A stretch of DNA of 64,000 bases from Bacillus horti. GTDB lineage: Bacteria > Bacillota > Bacilli > Caldalkalibacillales > JCM-10596. The translations under genes and the position numbers were made by a program. Each line of letters starts with the position of its first letter. Position 1 is the stretch's first letter. The notes under the pieces were generated by a model that made no database searches, was not told where the DNA came from, and saw only the letters and a program-made list of their open reading frames with translations. This document shows, one piece after another, positions 36,898-46,870 of the stretch. The DNA is taken from the NCBI RefSeq assembly GCF_030813115.1, contig NZ_JAUSTY010000002.1, forward strand, positions 248,001 through 312,000, given 5' to 3'.

Positions 36898-37938
36898 ATG
36901 CTGAGATTGATTCAACAGTGCTTTCTTATAATATGTATAGGCCTGGTTATTGGTTGTTCAAGCACTACGGATCAAAAAGAAAATGAAAGCTTACTGCCTG
37001 AGCAAACAAGTATTGAGATTGGGGTCACAGAGGAAGGTAACATTGGTTATAGGAGTGAAGAGAGTGGAGCTGAACCCTATTCGTTCGTCCATAATGACCA
37101 AGAGTTTCATATTATTCCTATGTACGATCAGTTTTTAGAGTACATCACTCATGCAAGAGAAGATGAAGGGAATATAAATAGAGATCGCCTTTATAGAGAG
37201 ACTGTCTTAAAACCTTTCCGTTTAAGTGCGTGGGGTAGCGAAAACCGTATTGTTGAAGGTGACCAAATTGCGTTTAAACGAAGCAACAACCTGGAGGAGC
37301 TAGAAAAATTCATTCATTTATTATATGAAAATCATGAACAATACATTGAAATCATTATGGAGTCGTTAATGGCCTCTTCGGATATTCTTCCAGGTCCTGA
37401 GACAAGAATTTTTTTAGTGCCTTATAATCCTGATGAATATCGGGCGGAACATGGTGTACGAGGATATGCTTATAAAGATGGTGTGATAGTCATTATAATT
37501 GAACCTAAGTCATCTGTGGAGTACATTTTACCCTATGTCGTTGCGCATGAATATCATCATGTTATCCTCAGAGAAGACTACAGGTTAAATAGAAGGGCTT
37601 ATGATTTATTAGAAGATGTAGTAACAGAGGGGAAAGCGGATACATTCGCAAAAATGATTTATCCCGATGTTGATCCACCTTGGATAGAAACCTTAGCTGA
37701 AGAAGAGCGTGTTTGGAGTATGATGAAAAGGGTCATGGAGCCAGATTCTATATTGTCTATAGATTTCTCTGTAGGAGATAGTACAAGGAGGGTACCCGTT
37801 TGGTCAAATTATAGAATAGGTTATCAGATTATGCAGGATTTCATCAAACACAATCCAGAAATTACTGTACAGGAATGGACTACGATGTGGGGAACAGAAA
37901 TTTTGGAGAAGAGTAGGTTTGAAGATAGATTTAAATGA
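36898..37938 (+). CDS. Lipoprotein zinc protease, DUF2268-like
   Basis: This 346-residue lipoprotein (lipobox VIGC, Cys 20) has a gluzincin motif H217-E-Y-H-H221 in [11 protein letters not shown], and a Glu in [10 protein letters not shown] about 25 residues later as likely third ligand. This pattern is that of DUF2268, predicted zinc-dependent proteases. It lies 37 bases after its inactive paralogue and is probably cotranscribed. The pair interrupts the rnjB-tepA neighbourhood. Substrate unknown; surface proteolysis is the likely setting. Confidence 0.78.
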   Translation: MLRLIQQCFLIICIGLVIGCSSTTDQKENESLLPEQTSIEIGVTEEGNIGYRSEESGAEPYSFVHNDQEFHIIPMYDQFLEYITHAREDEGNINRDRLYRETVLKPFRLSAWGSENRIVEGDQIAFKRSNNLEELEKFIHLLYENHEQYIEIIMESLMASSDILPGPETRIFLVPYNPDEYRAEHGVRGYAYKDGVIVIIIEPKSSVEYILPYVVAHEYHHVILREDYRLNRRAYDLLEDVVTEGKADTFAKMIYPDVDPPWIETLAEEERVWSMMKRVMEPDSILSIDFSVGDSTRRVPVWSNYRIGYQIMQDFIKHNPEITVQEWTTMWGTEILEKSRFEDRFK

Positions 37939-38039
37939 TATGCAACCATTTTCATACGTCCTCCTTGTATGCTTTTAGCAAAGTAACGAATACTAAGCAA
38001 AATCAAGTATTCTTGCCCCATACAAGGAGGATATTTTCT

Positions 38040-38801
38040 ATGTCTAAATTTGAACAACCAAATACAGAGCAACCCGATCCCACGAAAGATCCTAATACTC
38101 CCTCTCCTTCCGAAGCTCCACAAACAGGAGGGAAAGGTGGCATTGTTGAAAAAATCCAGCAGCTTGGAACAACAAATGTGCCTGCTGTGGAAAGCTCGAT
38201 CTTCTGCCTAACTATTATCGGGCAAATAGAGGGGCATTTGCAGCTGCCCCCTCAAAATAAGACAACGAAATATGAACATATCATCCCCCAGCTTGTTGGA
38301 GCTGAACAAAACCCTAAAATAGAAGGAGTATTGATGATACTTAATACGGTAGGGGGAGATGTAGAGGCTGGTTTAGCGATTGCGGAGATGGTCGCTAGTT
38401 TATCAAAGCCATGTGTAGCGTTAGTGTTAGGAGGCGGACATAGCATAGGTGTTCCGATCGCCGTATCAGCGGACTATAGCTATATTGCCGAGTCAGCAAC
38501 CATGACGATTCATCCAGTAAGATTAACTGGTTTAGTGATTGGTGTTCCGCAGACTTTTGAATACCTAGATAAGATGCAAGATCGTGTTGTGCAATTCGTA
38601 ACGAGGCATTCAACCATTAAAGAGGAAATGTTCAAAGAGCTTATGTTCAAAACCGGAGAGCTCACTAGAGATATTGGAACTAACGTATTAGGAGCGGATG
38701 CTGTGAAATACGGATTAATTAATGAAGTTGGTGGACTTGGTCAAGCGATGAAGAAACTAAACGAGCTTATATCCTTGAAAAAGGAGGAGGTTACCCATTG
38801 A
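38040..38801 (+). CDS. tepA: TepA, ClpP-like protease
   Basis: TepA (YmfB) is a ClpP-fold protease linked to signal-peptide and secretory protein processing in Bacillus. The Ser nucleophile is S135 in [11 protein letters not shown], the His is in [11 protein letters not shown], and an Asp/Glu-rich loop follows. The N-terminus (about 45 residues of Pro, Thr, Glu) is low-complexity. ATG 38040 has AAGGAGGATAT upstream; the in-frame start 105 bases earlier has none. The next gene overlaps by four bases. Confidence 0.95.
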   Translation: MSKFEQPNTEQPDPTKDPNTPSPSEAPQTGGKGGIVEKIQQLGTTNVPAVESSIFCLTIIGQIEGHLQLPPQNKTTKYEHIIPQLVGAEQNPKIEGVLMILNTVGGDVEAGLAIAEMVASLSKPCVALVLGGGHSIGVPIAVSADYSYIAESATMTIHPVRLTGLVIGVPQTFEYLDKMQDRVVQFVTRHSTIKEEMFKELMFKTGELTRDIGTNVLGADAVKYGLINEVGGLGQAMKKLNELISLKKEEVTH

Positions 38802-39028
38802 TTATTTATACTTCAGTTCCTCTAGAGTGGGTTTTCGCTGGATATGATTCGTTTCAGCCTGAGCATGAGGAAATTGTACATGAAGGGGTACAAATGGTTG
38901 TCGAGCCCTGCGGAGCTTATCAGGCAAAAATTGTACGTTTACTGAGCCCTAATCCACAGGATTATTTAAATGCTTCATTAAGCCCCGGCTCCATCATATA
39001 TTTTCGAAGCGATACGAATGTAGAATAA
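38798..39028 (+). CDS. ylzJ: YlzJ-like protein
   Basis: This 76-residue protein fits the YlzJ-like family found between tepA and spoIIIE. It begins [17 protein letters not shown] and has [17 protein letters not shown] near the end. The start is TTG at 38798, seven bases after AAGGAGGAGG and overlapping the tepA stop. No function is known. Confidence 0.85.
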   Translation: MIIYTSVPLEWVFAGYDSFQPEHEEIVHEGVQMVVEPCGAYQAKIVRLLSPNPQDYLNASLSPGSIIYFRSDTNVE

Positions 39029-39142
39029 TGTAGGATTAATTGGATGAATTAGTATAACCGATTTACTGCTTCAGTTGAACGTGAACTGGACTAGTTCCTC
39101 TTACCATATTATGCTATACTTATGAGTAAAATAGCATGAGTA

Positions 39143-39431
39143 GGTCTGTCTCTGAAGTGTCAAATGCCTGAACTAACAGATGTAAGCTCTAACGGACATT
39201 TTTGCACCTTAGCTGAGTTTTTCTGGGTTCTACAAATTCTAACGGTCATAATTGCACCTTATACGGATATTTGCAGGAAGATAGTAAGTAGATTTCATTG
39301 TAAGGGTCTCAAATGTCCGTTAGAAATCGAATCAGACAAAAATCCCTCTCTAAGGGTCTTAAATGTCCGTTAGAGATTTCAAGCAGGTAGGAAGCTGTCC
39401 CTAAGTGGTTGATTACTTTTGGGACAGTACC
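39143..39431. repeat. Repeat-rich intergenic element with four TCTAACGGACATTT units
   Basis: Two forward units begin at 39188 and 39239 (TCTAACGGACATTTTTGCACCTTA and a diverged TCTAACGGTCAT copy). Two inverted units run 39301-39325 and 39353-39376 (TAAGGGTCT.AAATGTCCGTTAGA). The arms can fold on each other. The outer ends GGTCTGTCTC and GGGACAGTACC are near inverted repeats. It resembles REP/MITE-type non-coding mobile repeats, and it fills most of the 550-base gap before ftsK. Confidence 0.7.
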
Positions 39432-39581
39432 ATTTTACATTGAATTTTAAAAGCTAATTAGAATCTTAAAAACATACATATTAGAGGGATAGAATCATTT
39501 AGCTTAATCAATGACCTAGTGTAATCTTATTAATAAATTTTATATGATCAAATGGCAGTTCATAGAGAGTGGTGGGCAATT

Positions 39582-42026
39582 TTGACTAGAACAAAAAAGA
39601 AGCAAAGACAACGCCAGAAAGTAAAGAAAACCTTAACCTTTGAGTTATATGGTCTTATTCTCCTGGCTTTTTCAATTTTAGCGCTCGTCCAGCCTGGAGC
39701 GGTTGGTCAAGCTTTGCGTGGAGTGTTTCGATTTTTTGCAGGATCATGGGATTTTCTGATTCCTCTTGCTATGGTTGTTTTGTCCGTATATGTGATGTGG
39801 AAAAGAGGTTGGCCAACAGAATGGAACTTCAGATGGACTGGGATTGCGATGCTGTGCTTAAGTATTTTAGTCTTAAGCCACTTGAGCCTTTTTCGGGGTT
39901 TAACAGCTGATGGTTTATTTGAAGATCAATCTGTGTTGTCTGCCACTTGGGAATTGTATAAGCAGGATGTGAATGCGGAGCTTCCTGAAACTCATCTCGG
40001 TGGAGGGATGATCGGTGCCTTACTTTTTTCTATGCTTCACTTTGCTGTTGGTAATATAGGAACGATAGTTGTTGTTGTTTTTGTTATTTTAATTAGCTTG
40101 ATGTTGCTGACGGGTATTTCCTATATTGATATTTTTTCAGCGATTAATAAAAGTATGAAGAAAACCATACATTGGTTTAAAGAGAGAAGAAAAGCCTATA
40201 AAGAACAAATGGCTTTAGCTGAAAAAGAAAGAAAAGATCAAGAAGCTCAGCAAACCGAGGTGCATGTTGAAGATTATGAAACAGAGGGGCCTTCGTCTGA
40301 ATCAGCTACAAGTCAGCCCGCCAAAGTAGTGAAAGGGGATCAGGGTGTACGAACCGTTCCGGTGGTTGAAGGCTCTGATACTATAGTAGGGCAGCAGGCG
40401 GAAGCTAGCAGTGATCCAATGATTTATGACTTTACTGATGTAGCTTATCAGGAGTCGGATCAAAAATCCCTCAATCAAGTGGAACAGTCACAAGCTTTAG
40501 CCACGGATGGATCCGCAGGAGATATTCCTGAGAATGTAGATATTTCTAAGCTTGACGCAATGGCGGCAGATGTAATTGCTTATGAGGAAGAAGAAAACTA
40601 CTCGCTTCCACCATATGCTCTTCTGCATAAACAGACAAGAAAGCAAGTATCTGAGGTTAAAGGATTGAAGAGTACGGCGGCTAAGCTTGAGCAGACGATT
40701 CAAAGCTTTGGTGTTCAGGCTAAGGTCACCAATGTGCACAGAGGTCCAGCGGTTACAAGGTATGAGGTCTATCCTGAGGTTGGGGTGAAGGTCAGTCGTA
40801 TCGTCAGTCTAACGGATGATATTGCTCTAGCACTTGCTGCCAAAGGAATACGGATTGAAGCACCTATCCCCGGAAAGTCGGCAGTAGGGATTGAGGTTCC
40901 AAATGAGGATGTATCTATGGTGACCCTGCGTGAGGTACTAGAGAGTTCGCAGTATCATGAGTCGAGCTCCAAGCTGACGGTAGGACTGGGACGTGACATC
41001 TCTGGTGAACCGATTGTAGCCCAATTGAACAAAATGCCGCATATGCTTGTTGCAGGGGCAACAGGAAGCGGAAAAAGTGTATGTATCAATGGAATAGTTG
41101 CTAGTATTTTGTATAAGGCGAAGCCTAATGAAGTAAAGCTCATGATGATTGACCCTAAAATGGTCGAACTAAACGTATACAACGGGATTCCGCATTTGTT
41201 AACTCCTGTTGTAACAGATTCTAAGAAGGCGGCTATTGCTTTGAAAAAAGTTGTGGCTGAGATGGAACGACGATACGATGTTTTTGCCTCTATTGGGGCA
41301 CGTAATATTGAAGGGTATAATGATATTATCCGTCGGGAGAATCAGGAAAATCCTGAGGAGAAAAAGCTACTACTTCCGTACATCGTTGTCATTGTGGATG
41401 AGCTTGCTGATCTAATGATGGTTGCTCCAGGTGATGTTGAGGACTCTATTGGTCGTTTAGCTCAAATGGCTAGGGCAGCCGGAATCCATCTAATCATTGC
41501 TACACAACGTCCGTCAGTAGATGTTATTACGGGAGTTATTAAAGCAAATATTCCATCTAGAATTGCCTTCGGAGTTTCTTCAATGGCGGACTCTAGAACG
41601 ATTCTTGATATGGGTGGAGCTGAAAAGCTATTGGGAAGAGGAGATATGCTTTTCCTACCGGTTGGAGCCTCAAAACCAATGAGGGTGCAGGGGGCGTTCG
41701 TCTCTGATGAAGAGATAGAAAAAATCGTTAACCATTGTATCGAGCAGCAAAAGGCTCAGTATCATGAGGAAATGATTCCAGAGGATAATGGATCAAGTGA
41801 TCAAGAAGCAGCTTCCATTGAAGATGACTTGTATCAGGATGCTGTGGATATGGTGGTTAACCAAGGATCTGCCTCGGTTTCAATGCTCCAGCGTAGGTTC
41901 CGAATTGGCTATACAAGAGCTGCTAGATTAATTGACAGTATGGAAGCCAATGGTATTGTGGGTCCATATGAGGGAAGTAAACCTAGGGAAGTTCTAGTCT
42001 CAAAAGAGGAATCTCATATTTCTTAA
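39582..42026 (+). CDS. spoIIIE: DNA translocase FtsK/SpoIIIE
   Basis: This membrane-anchored ATPase pumps DNA into the forespore and clears DNA from the division septum. The N-terminal part has four helices; after an acidic, Gln-rich linker of about 150 residues comes the motor with Walker [12 protein letters not shown], Walker [12 protein letters not shown] and [12 protein letters not shown]. The C-terminal gamma winged helix has [15 protein letters not shown]. Two starts are possible. ATG 39552 has no ribosome site, whereas TTG 39582 follows a GTGGTGGG stretch and gives an N-terminus ([12 protein letters not shown]) like SpoIIIE, so I prefer it. The 'K/E' naming follows position after tepA-ylzJ. 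Confidence 0.95.
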   Translation: MTRTKKKQRQRQKVKKTLTFELYGLILLAFSILALVQPGAVGQALRGVFRFFAGSWDFLIPLAMVVLSVYVMWKRGWPTEWNFRWTGIAMLCLSILVLSHLSLFRGLTADGLFEDQSVLSATWELYKQDVNAELPETHLGGGMIGALLFSMLHFAVGNIGTIVVVVFVILISLMLLTGISYIDIFSAINKSMKKTIHWFKERRKAYKEQMALAEKERKDQEAQQTEVHVEDYETEGPSSESATSQPAKVVKGDQGVRTVPVVEGSDTIVGQQAEASSDPMIYDFTDVAYQESDQKSLNQVEQSQALATDGSAGDIPENVDISKLDAMAADVIAYEEEENYSLPPYALLHKQTRKQVSEVKGLKSTAAKLEQTIQSFGVQAKVTNVHRGPAVTRYEVYPEVGVKVSRIVSLTDDIALALAAKGIRIEAPIPGKSAVGIEVPNEDVSMVTLREVLESSQYHESSSKLTVGLGRDISGEPIVAQLNKMPHMLVAGATGSGKSVCINGIVASILYKAKPNEVKLMMIDPKMVELNVYNGIPHLLTPVVTDSKKAAIALKKVVAEMERRYDVFASIGARNIEGYNDIIRRENQENPEEKKLLLPYIVVIVDELADLMMVAPGDVEDSIGRLAQMARAAGIHLIIATQRPSVDVITGVIKANIPSRIAFGVSSMADSRTILDMGGAEKLLGRGDMLFLPVGASKPMRVQGAFVSDEEIEKIVNHCIEQQKAQYHEEMIPEDNGSSDQEAASIEDDLYQDAVDMVVNQGSASVSMLQRRFRIGYTRAARLIDSMEANGIVGPYEGSKPREVLVSKEESHIS

Positions 42027-42138
42027 ATTGGTTTATGCTCAAGGTAATGGGCTAAGCTAATTAGCAATGAGAAGGATCTTTTAGACTTTGAATGACATAT
42101 AGTATGATTTAGCTAAGCACAGGAGAGGGGATTAACAA

Positions 42139-42630
42139 ATGCCTACTTTTATACTGATGGATATGTGTGAAATGACTTACCAGCGCTTGAAGCAAATCTC
42201 AGCAACACTTGAAAACTATTTGAATCATGTACATCTACCTATGCTAATGGAATCAGATGATCATGAGGAAGAAACGTACTATAAAGGATATTTGCAGGAT
42301 CTGCGACATTTGTTAATCAACTGTGAGAATTCATATGAGAAATTAGGTGTAAGCTTAAGGAGAGCACAATTTAATAAAGAGTTTTCAGAGGAAGCTCTCT
42401 ATCAAGCGTATCACCTTTGCGTAAATGGATTTTTCTACCCTAAAAATGAATCCTATGAGGAGGATGGACGTCATTCCTATACAGGAAGAGATGCCATCAT
42501 TTTTAGAAGAGAAGTGAATCCAGAGCTGAAGAAAATTACGTTAGAGCTTTCAAAGGTATTTGAAAAGCTAAGGGATGACCTGATGTATTATGAAACAGAC
42601 TATGTCACTACAAAACGCATGAAGAGCTAA
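42139..42630 (+). CDS. YpuI/DUF3907-like protein
   Basis: This 163-residue acidic, largely helical protein has LENYLNHVHLPML, LYQAYHLCVNGFFYPK and FEKLRDDLMYYETDY. This pattern recalls the YpuI (DUF3907) family of Bacillales, whose function is unknown, but I am not certain. AGGAGAGGGG lies before the ATG, and a possible promoter (TTTAGA, 17 bases, TATGAT) upstream of that suggests it is its own transcript. In B. subtilis other genes (ymfC-ymfE) occupy this slot. Confidence 0.65.
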   Translation: MPTFILMDMCEMTYQRLKQISATLENYLNHVHLPMLMESDDHEEETYYKGYLQDLRHLLINCENSYEKLGVSLRRAQFNKEFSEEALYQAYHLCVNGFFYPKNESYEEDGRHSYTGRDAIIFRREVNPELKKITLELSKVFEKLRDDLMYYETDYVTTKRMKS

Positions 42631-42654
42631 CCATAATAAAAAATTTATAAGTTA

Positions 42655-42780
42655 ATAAGAAAAGCTTCTATCGAAGCCCTCTCAAAGAGGTCGTCTAGTC
42701 CATCATTAGAGGAAGCTTTTCATGCCGTCAGAAAGTATAAAATTTGAAGAAAACATGGTATCAAATTTTATACTTTCTTA
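42655..42780 (-). repeat. MITE-like dispersed element, copy A
   Basis: Read on the minus strand it starts TAAGAAAGTATAAAATTTGA, folds with TCAAATTTTATACTTTCT, then has a second stem with outer arms AAAAGCTTC and GAAGCTTTT, ending CTTTTCTTAT. The ATAAGAAAG ends are inverted repeats. It lies between the YpuI-like gene and ymfF. Confidence 0.82.
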
Positions 42781-42891
42781 TACGTTAAAAATGAACCTAG
42801 AACCAATTCATTAAGAGGGTACAGGAAGACACTTGTCTTTTTTCTTAATGAATTGGTTACACTACGTAATACGAAGAAAGGAGTGTCACAA

Positions 42892-44205
42892 ATGAGTGAA
42901 GCTTTTAACGCTGAAACAGGCTTTAAGACTAGCGAGGTTAATCGAATCCCCGTACATATTTGTTTAACGGATAAATACAAGACAAATAGCATTGCTGTAT
43001 ATATTAGACAACCACTAAAGGAGGAAACTGCAACTAAGGTTGCCATGATTCCTCAGGTACTGATGCGTGGATCAGAGAATCACCCTAGCGCAGGCTTAAT
43101 CCGCCAAGCATTGGATGATTTATACGGTGCAACCCTCTATACAGAAGTTATTAAACGAGGGGAAGAGCAATGGGTTGTTTTTAGAATGCAAATTGCTAAT
43201 GAGGTATATTTATCTGATCAAACTCCACTTCTTGAAAAAGGAATCCAGCTTTTATGTGATGTCCTTTTACGTCCTGCCTTGGAAAACGGACGTTTTAATC
43301 AAAAGTTTGTGGAAATTGAAAGGGACTTACTGTTAAAGAAATTTGATCAAATTAAGGATGACAAGATGCGTTATGCAAACAAGCGTTGTGTTGAAGAGAT
43401 GTTTAAGGACGAACGCTTTGGTTTATTTGCTTATGGAGAAGAAGCACAATTAAGAAATATGGATGCCCAAGATTTATATAGCTATTATCAGCAAATGCTT
43501 CAGACTCATCCAATGGAATGGTTTGTAACGGGAGATGTACAAGAAGATGCTGTGAAAGCTATTATATCTAAGCATTTTTCTCTAACTCAACAGGAGCAGA
43601 TTACAATTCCAAAAACAGATGTACCTGCAGATGTGGAGGAAGAACGTATCATTGTTGAAAAAACAAAAATTTCTCAAGGAAAGCTACATATCGGCTGCCG
43701 TACCGGAACAGTATACGGTGATGCTGATTATATCGCTCTTGTTGTGTGTAATGGTGTGTTTGGTGGCTTTAGCCATTCTAAGCTATTCCGTAACGTTCGT
43801 GAAAAGGAATCACTTGCGTATTATGTAGCATCAAATATTGAAAGTCACAAAGGATTTATGATGATTTATTCTGGGATTGAATTTAAACATTTTGAGAAAA
43901 CGGTAAGTATTATTAAAGAGCAGCTTCAGCTGATTAAGGACGGACAAATCAGTGATGAGGAGCTAGAGCAAACAAAGGCCGTTTTATATAATCAAATTAA
44001 TGAGTCTAATGATCAGCCATATCAAGGGATGGAAAGATATATGCACGGTGTTATTTCAGGTGTACATCGTAGTCCTGAGGAAACATTAAAGGCTATTGAA
44101 AATGTAACAAAAGAGGACATTCAGAACGTAGCACAAAAAATTCATTTTGATACGATCTACTTCTTAACTACAGAAGAGGAGGGGCAGCATGATGCAGCAA
44201 ATTAA
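42892..44205 (+). CDS. ymfF: M16-like peptidase homologue lacking the zinc motif, YmfF
   Basis: This 437-residue protein is a pitrilysin-fold protein related to YmfF. It has no HxxEH in the expected N-terminal place (MRGSENHPSAGLIRQALDDLYG), so it is a non-catalytic partner for YmfH, as in other paired M16 systems. ATG 42892 follows AAAGGAGTG; the frame starting at a TTG 39 bases earlier lies in the end of the repeat region. The 3' end overlaps ymfH by 17 bases. Confidence 0.9.
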   Translation: MSEAFNAETGFKTSEVNRIPVHICLTDKYKTNSIAVYIRQPLKEETATKVAMIPQVLMRGSENHPSAGLIRQALDDLYGATLYTEVIKRGEEQWVVFRMQIANEVYLSDQTPLLEKGIQLLCDVLLRPALENGRFNQKFVEIERDLLLKKFDQIKDDKMRYANKRCVEEMFKDERFGLFAYGEEAQLRNMDAQDLYSYYQQMLQTHPMEWFVTGDVQEDAVKAIISKHFSLTQQEQITIPKTDVPADVEEERIIVEKTKISQGKLHIGCRTGTVYGDADYIALVVCNGVFGGFSHSKLFRNVREKESLAYYVASNIESHKGFMMIYSGIEFKHFEKTVSIIKEQLQLIKDGQISDEELEQTKAVLYNQINESNDQPYQGMERYMHGVISGVHRSPEETLKAIENVTKEDIQNVAQKIHFDTIYFLTTEEEGQHDAAN

Positions 44206-45466
44206 ATTCGATCAGCTTCAGGAAACCCTTTACTATGAAAGAATGGATAATGGCCTAGAAGTGTACATCCTGCCAAAGCATGGATTTCACAAAACGTTTG
44301 CTACGTTTACGACAAAATATGGCTCTATAGATAATCACTTTATTCCACCGGGAAAGGAAGAGGTCAGTGTGCCTGACGGGATTGCTCATTTCCTAGAGCA
44401 TAAGATGTTTGAGGAGGAGGAGGGTGACATCTTCCATGACTTTAGTAAGCAGGGAGCACAAGCAAACGCGTTTACTAGCTTTGATCGAACCGCTTATTTG
44501 TTTTCCTCGACTGATCATGTGCAAAAGAACCTAGAAACGCTGTTAAATTTTGTGCAGAGCCCTTACTTTACGGAAGAGAATGTTGAAAAAGAAAAGGGAA
44601 TCATCGAACAAGAAATCCGAATGTACCAAGACAATCCGGACTGGAGAGCTTTTTTTGGATTAATCCAAGCGATGTACCAACGCTTTCCTGTTCGTATTGA
44701 TATTGCCGGTACGGTTGAGTCAATCTACAAAATCACAAAAGAAATGCTGTATGAGTGCTATGAAACGTTCTACCACCCTAGCAATATGCTTCTTTTTGTT
44801 GTAGGTCAGGTAAAGCCTGATGAAGTATTGAGCTTAGTGAAGGAAAATCAGGCACAAAAGCCATTTAAAGATAAAAGTGAAATTGCTAGGCTATTCGATA
44901 AGGAACCTTCTGCTGTTCACCAAACTCGACTTGAAATAGACCTTTCAGTAGAAACACCTAAGTGTATGTTAGGATATAAAGAAACGTATTTAGGACTTCA
45001 AGGAAAAGAAATGCTTAAACAGGAAGTTACGACAGATCTGCTAATGGATATGCTTTTTGGGCAAAGCTCAAGCTTTTATCAAGAGCATTTAGAGAGTGGT
45101 TTGATAGACGATTCATTTGGCTCAGATTACACGCTAGAGCAGCATTATGGCTTCTCCATGTTGGGTGGTAATACGAATAACCCTGATGAATTAATTGCAA
45201 AAGTTCAAGAATACGTCAAAGATATTCTTTCAAACGGAATGGATCAATTAGCGTTCGAACGCAGTCGAAAAAAGAAAATTGGTTCCTTCTTAAAGCAACT
45301 GAACTCTCCAGAATTTATTGCTAACCAATTTACACGATTTCAATTTAATGACATGAATCTTTTTGATGTCATACCTGTTTTGGAGGAGATTACGTTTGAA
45401 GATATTTTAAATCGAACAAAAGAACATTTTCGTCCTGAACAATTTGCCGTTTGTATAGTGAAATAG
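44189..45466 (+). CDS. ymfH: M16 zinc peptidase, YmfH
   Basis: This is the catalytic member of the M16 pair. HFLEH in GIAHFLEHKMFEEEEG gives the two His ligands and catalytic Glu, and ENVEKEKGIIEQEIRM carries the third ligand. At 425 residues it equals YmfF in size and overlaps it, so the proteins are probably made in equal amounts. GAGGAGGGGCAGC precedes the ATG. Its substrate is unknown. Confidence 0.93.
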   Translation: MMQQIKFDQLQETLYYERMDNGLEVYILPKHGFHKTFATFTTKYGSIDNHFIPPGKEEVSVPDGIAHFLEHKMFEEEEGDIFHDFSKQGAQANAFTSFDRTAYLFSSTDHVQKNLETLLNFVQSPYFTEENVEKEKGIIEQEIRMYQDNPDWRAFFGLIQAMYQRFPVRIDIAGTVESIYKITKEMLYECYETFYHPSNMLLFVVGQVKPDEVLSLVKENQAQKPFKDKSEIARLFDKEPSAVHQTRLEIDLSVETPKCMLGYKETYLGLQGKEMLKQEVTTDLLMDMLFGQSSSFYQEHLESGLIDDSFGSDYTLEQHYGFSMLGGNTNNPDELIAKVQEYVKDILSNGMDQLAFERSRKKKIGSFLKQLNSPEFIANQFTRFQFNDMNLFDVIPVLEEITFEDILNRTKEHFRPEQFAVCIVK

Positions 45467-45531
45467 GTTGCTTTTGCTGATAAGTTGTGCTTATTAAAGG
45501 ATTTACAAGTCTAAAGTAGGTGGAGAATAAG

Positions 45532-46263
45532 GTGGGGGAACATACTGTATTAGTAACCGGAGCAACTGGGGGAATAGGGGAAGCTGTAGCCTATCAGCTT
45601 GCTTCAGACGGCTATCATTTACAGCTCCATTACAATTTGAATCGAGAGAAAGCTTTGGAGATACAACGCACTATTATAGATAAATTCGATGTTGATGTAC
45701 AAATATTACAGGCGGATTTAAGTACTTCAGCAGGCCCGTATCATTTACTCGAACAATTAACACCAAAGCCAAGTATTTTGGTTCATAGCGCAGGTTTAGC
45801 TCACCATGCTTTATTTCAGGATGTAAGCTCTGAGGACTATGAACGCATGATCCAGCTTCATGTTACCTCTCCTTTTATTTTGACTCAGAAGCTGCTTCCT
45901 TCCTTACTCTCTCGTAAATGGGGTCGTATCATTTTTATCACGTCTATTTGGGCTGCAACCGGTGCGGCAAACGAATCCTTGTACGCTATGGCAAAAGGAG
46001 GGATGACTTCTCTAATGAAGTCTCTAGCCTTAGAGCTTGGCCCTTCAGGAATTACAGTTAACGCAGTTGCACCAGGAGCTATTGATACGTCCATGAATCA
46101 TGTGTTAAGTGAGGAAGAGCGTATTGAGATTTCATCTCAGATTCCTATTGGCCGCTTTGGAACTGCAGACGAGGTTGCTCATAGTGTAGCTTTTTTACTC
46201 CATGCTAAAAGTGCGTATATTACCGGTCAAACTCTTCAAATCAATGGTGGTTGGCACATGTAG
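45532..46263 (+). CDS. ymfI: Short-chain dehydrogenase/reductase, YmfI
   Basis: This NAD(P)-dependent oxidoreductase of the SDR family resembles 3-oxoacyl-ACP reductases. It has TGATGGIGEAVA (cofactor loop), a catalytic Ser in FITSIW, the YxxxK pair in SLYAMAKGG, and PGAIDT after it. AGGTGGAG (45518-45525) lies six bases before GTG 45532, so I prefer that over GTG 45520. Gene order ymfF-ymfH-ymfI matches B. subtilis. Its substrate is not known. Confidence 0.92.
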   Translation: MGEHTVLVTGATGGIGEAVAYQLASDGYHLQLHYNLNREKALEIQRTIIDKFDVDVQILQADLSTSAGPYHLLEQLTPKPSILVHSAGLAHHALFQDVSSEDYERMIQLHVTSPFILTQKLLPSLLSRKWGRIIFITSIWAATGAANESLYAMAKGGMTSLMKSLALELGPSGITVNAVAPGAIDTSMNHVLSEEERIEISSQIPIGRFGTADEVAHSVAFLLHAKSAYITGQTLQINGGWHM

Positions 46264-46281
46264 GAAAAACAGTTGCATAAA

Positions 46282-46318
46282 AATTCCTTCATTGAACCAT
46301 ATTATACATGAAGGAATT
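46282..46318. repeat. Inverted repeat between ymfI and ymfJ
   Basis: AATTCCTTCAT (46282-46292) and ATGAAGGAATT (46308-46318) are perfect inverted repeats. No T run follows, so it could be a transcript-stabilising hairpin or an operator rather than a terminator. Confidence 0.55.
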
Positions 46319-46362
46319 CCATGTGAATTCGCCACTATATGCTAGATTGAGGAGGATGACCA

Positions 46363-46620
46363 ATGTCTGTATTAGATAATTTTGATCAATGGAAGGATTT
46401 TCTTGCCGATCGACTGCACCAAGGAGAGCATGAAGGTATGGATGACCATGCAATTAACGAGATTGCTTATCAAATTGGAGCGTATTTAGCGGAGCAGGTT
46501 GAACCTAAAAATGATGAGGAAAGACTCCTAAAAGAGCTTTGGGAGCGCGGAAATGAGCAAGAAAGACATGTTGTGGCAAACCTAATGGTAAAGCTTGTTC
46601 AAAGTGAAGGTACTCATTAA
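46363..46620 (+). CDS. ymfJ: DUF3243 protein, YmfJ
   Basis: This 85-residue, mostly helical acidic protein has the family pattern WKDFLADRLHQGEHEGMDDH and AYQIGAYLAEQVEPKNDEER. It lies between ymfI and ymfK as in B. subtilis. GAGGAGGATG gives a clear start. The function of DUF3243 is not established. Confidence 0.92.
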   Translation: MSVLDNFDQWKDFLADRLHQGEHEGMDDHAINEIAYQIGAYLAEQVEPKNDEERLLKELWERGNEQERHVVANLMVKLVQSEGTH

Positions 46621-46675
46621 GCTGTAGAAATGTAGCGCAAGTGAAGACTACATGATCGATAGCAATTAGTGATCA

Positions 46676-46708
46676 AACGCTCTTTCATAAAATGAAAGAG
46701 CGTTTTTT
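46676..46708 (+). terminator. Terminator after ymfJ
   Basis: ACGCTCTTTCAT pairs with ATGAAAGAGCGT and is followed by TTTTT. It separates ymfJ from ymfK. Confidence 0.9.
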
Positions 46709-46870
46709 CCTCAAAACAATCTTTAAAACAAAATTTTTTCAAAAATTATAGCAGGAGGGTGAAATGGTGGTGTAGAATAATGTCGATAGGGTATTATTGT
46801 AAGAGCACTTTAGAATTAGGAAGCTGGACGTTATTTTACATTAGAAAATGATTTTGAAAGGAAGATGATT

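Noticed and set aside
38998-39143. Possible extra gene or tRNA between ylzJ and ftsK
   Set aside because: No tRNA cloverleaf or open frame could be seen; only a promoter-like TATACT is present.
39164-39373. A 69-codon plus-strand frame in the ftsK upstream gap
   Set aside because: It runs through the mirrored TCTAACGGACATTT repeats and has no ribosome site, so it is a by-product of the repeat.
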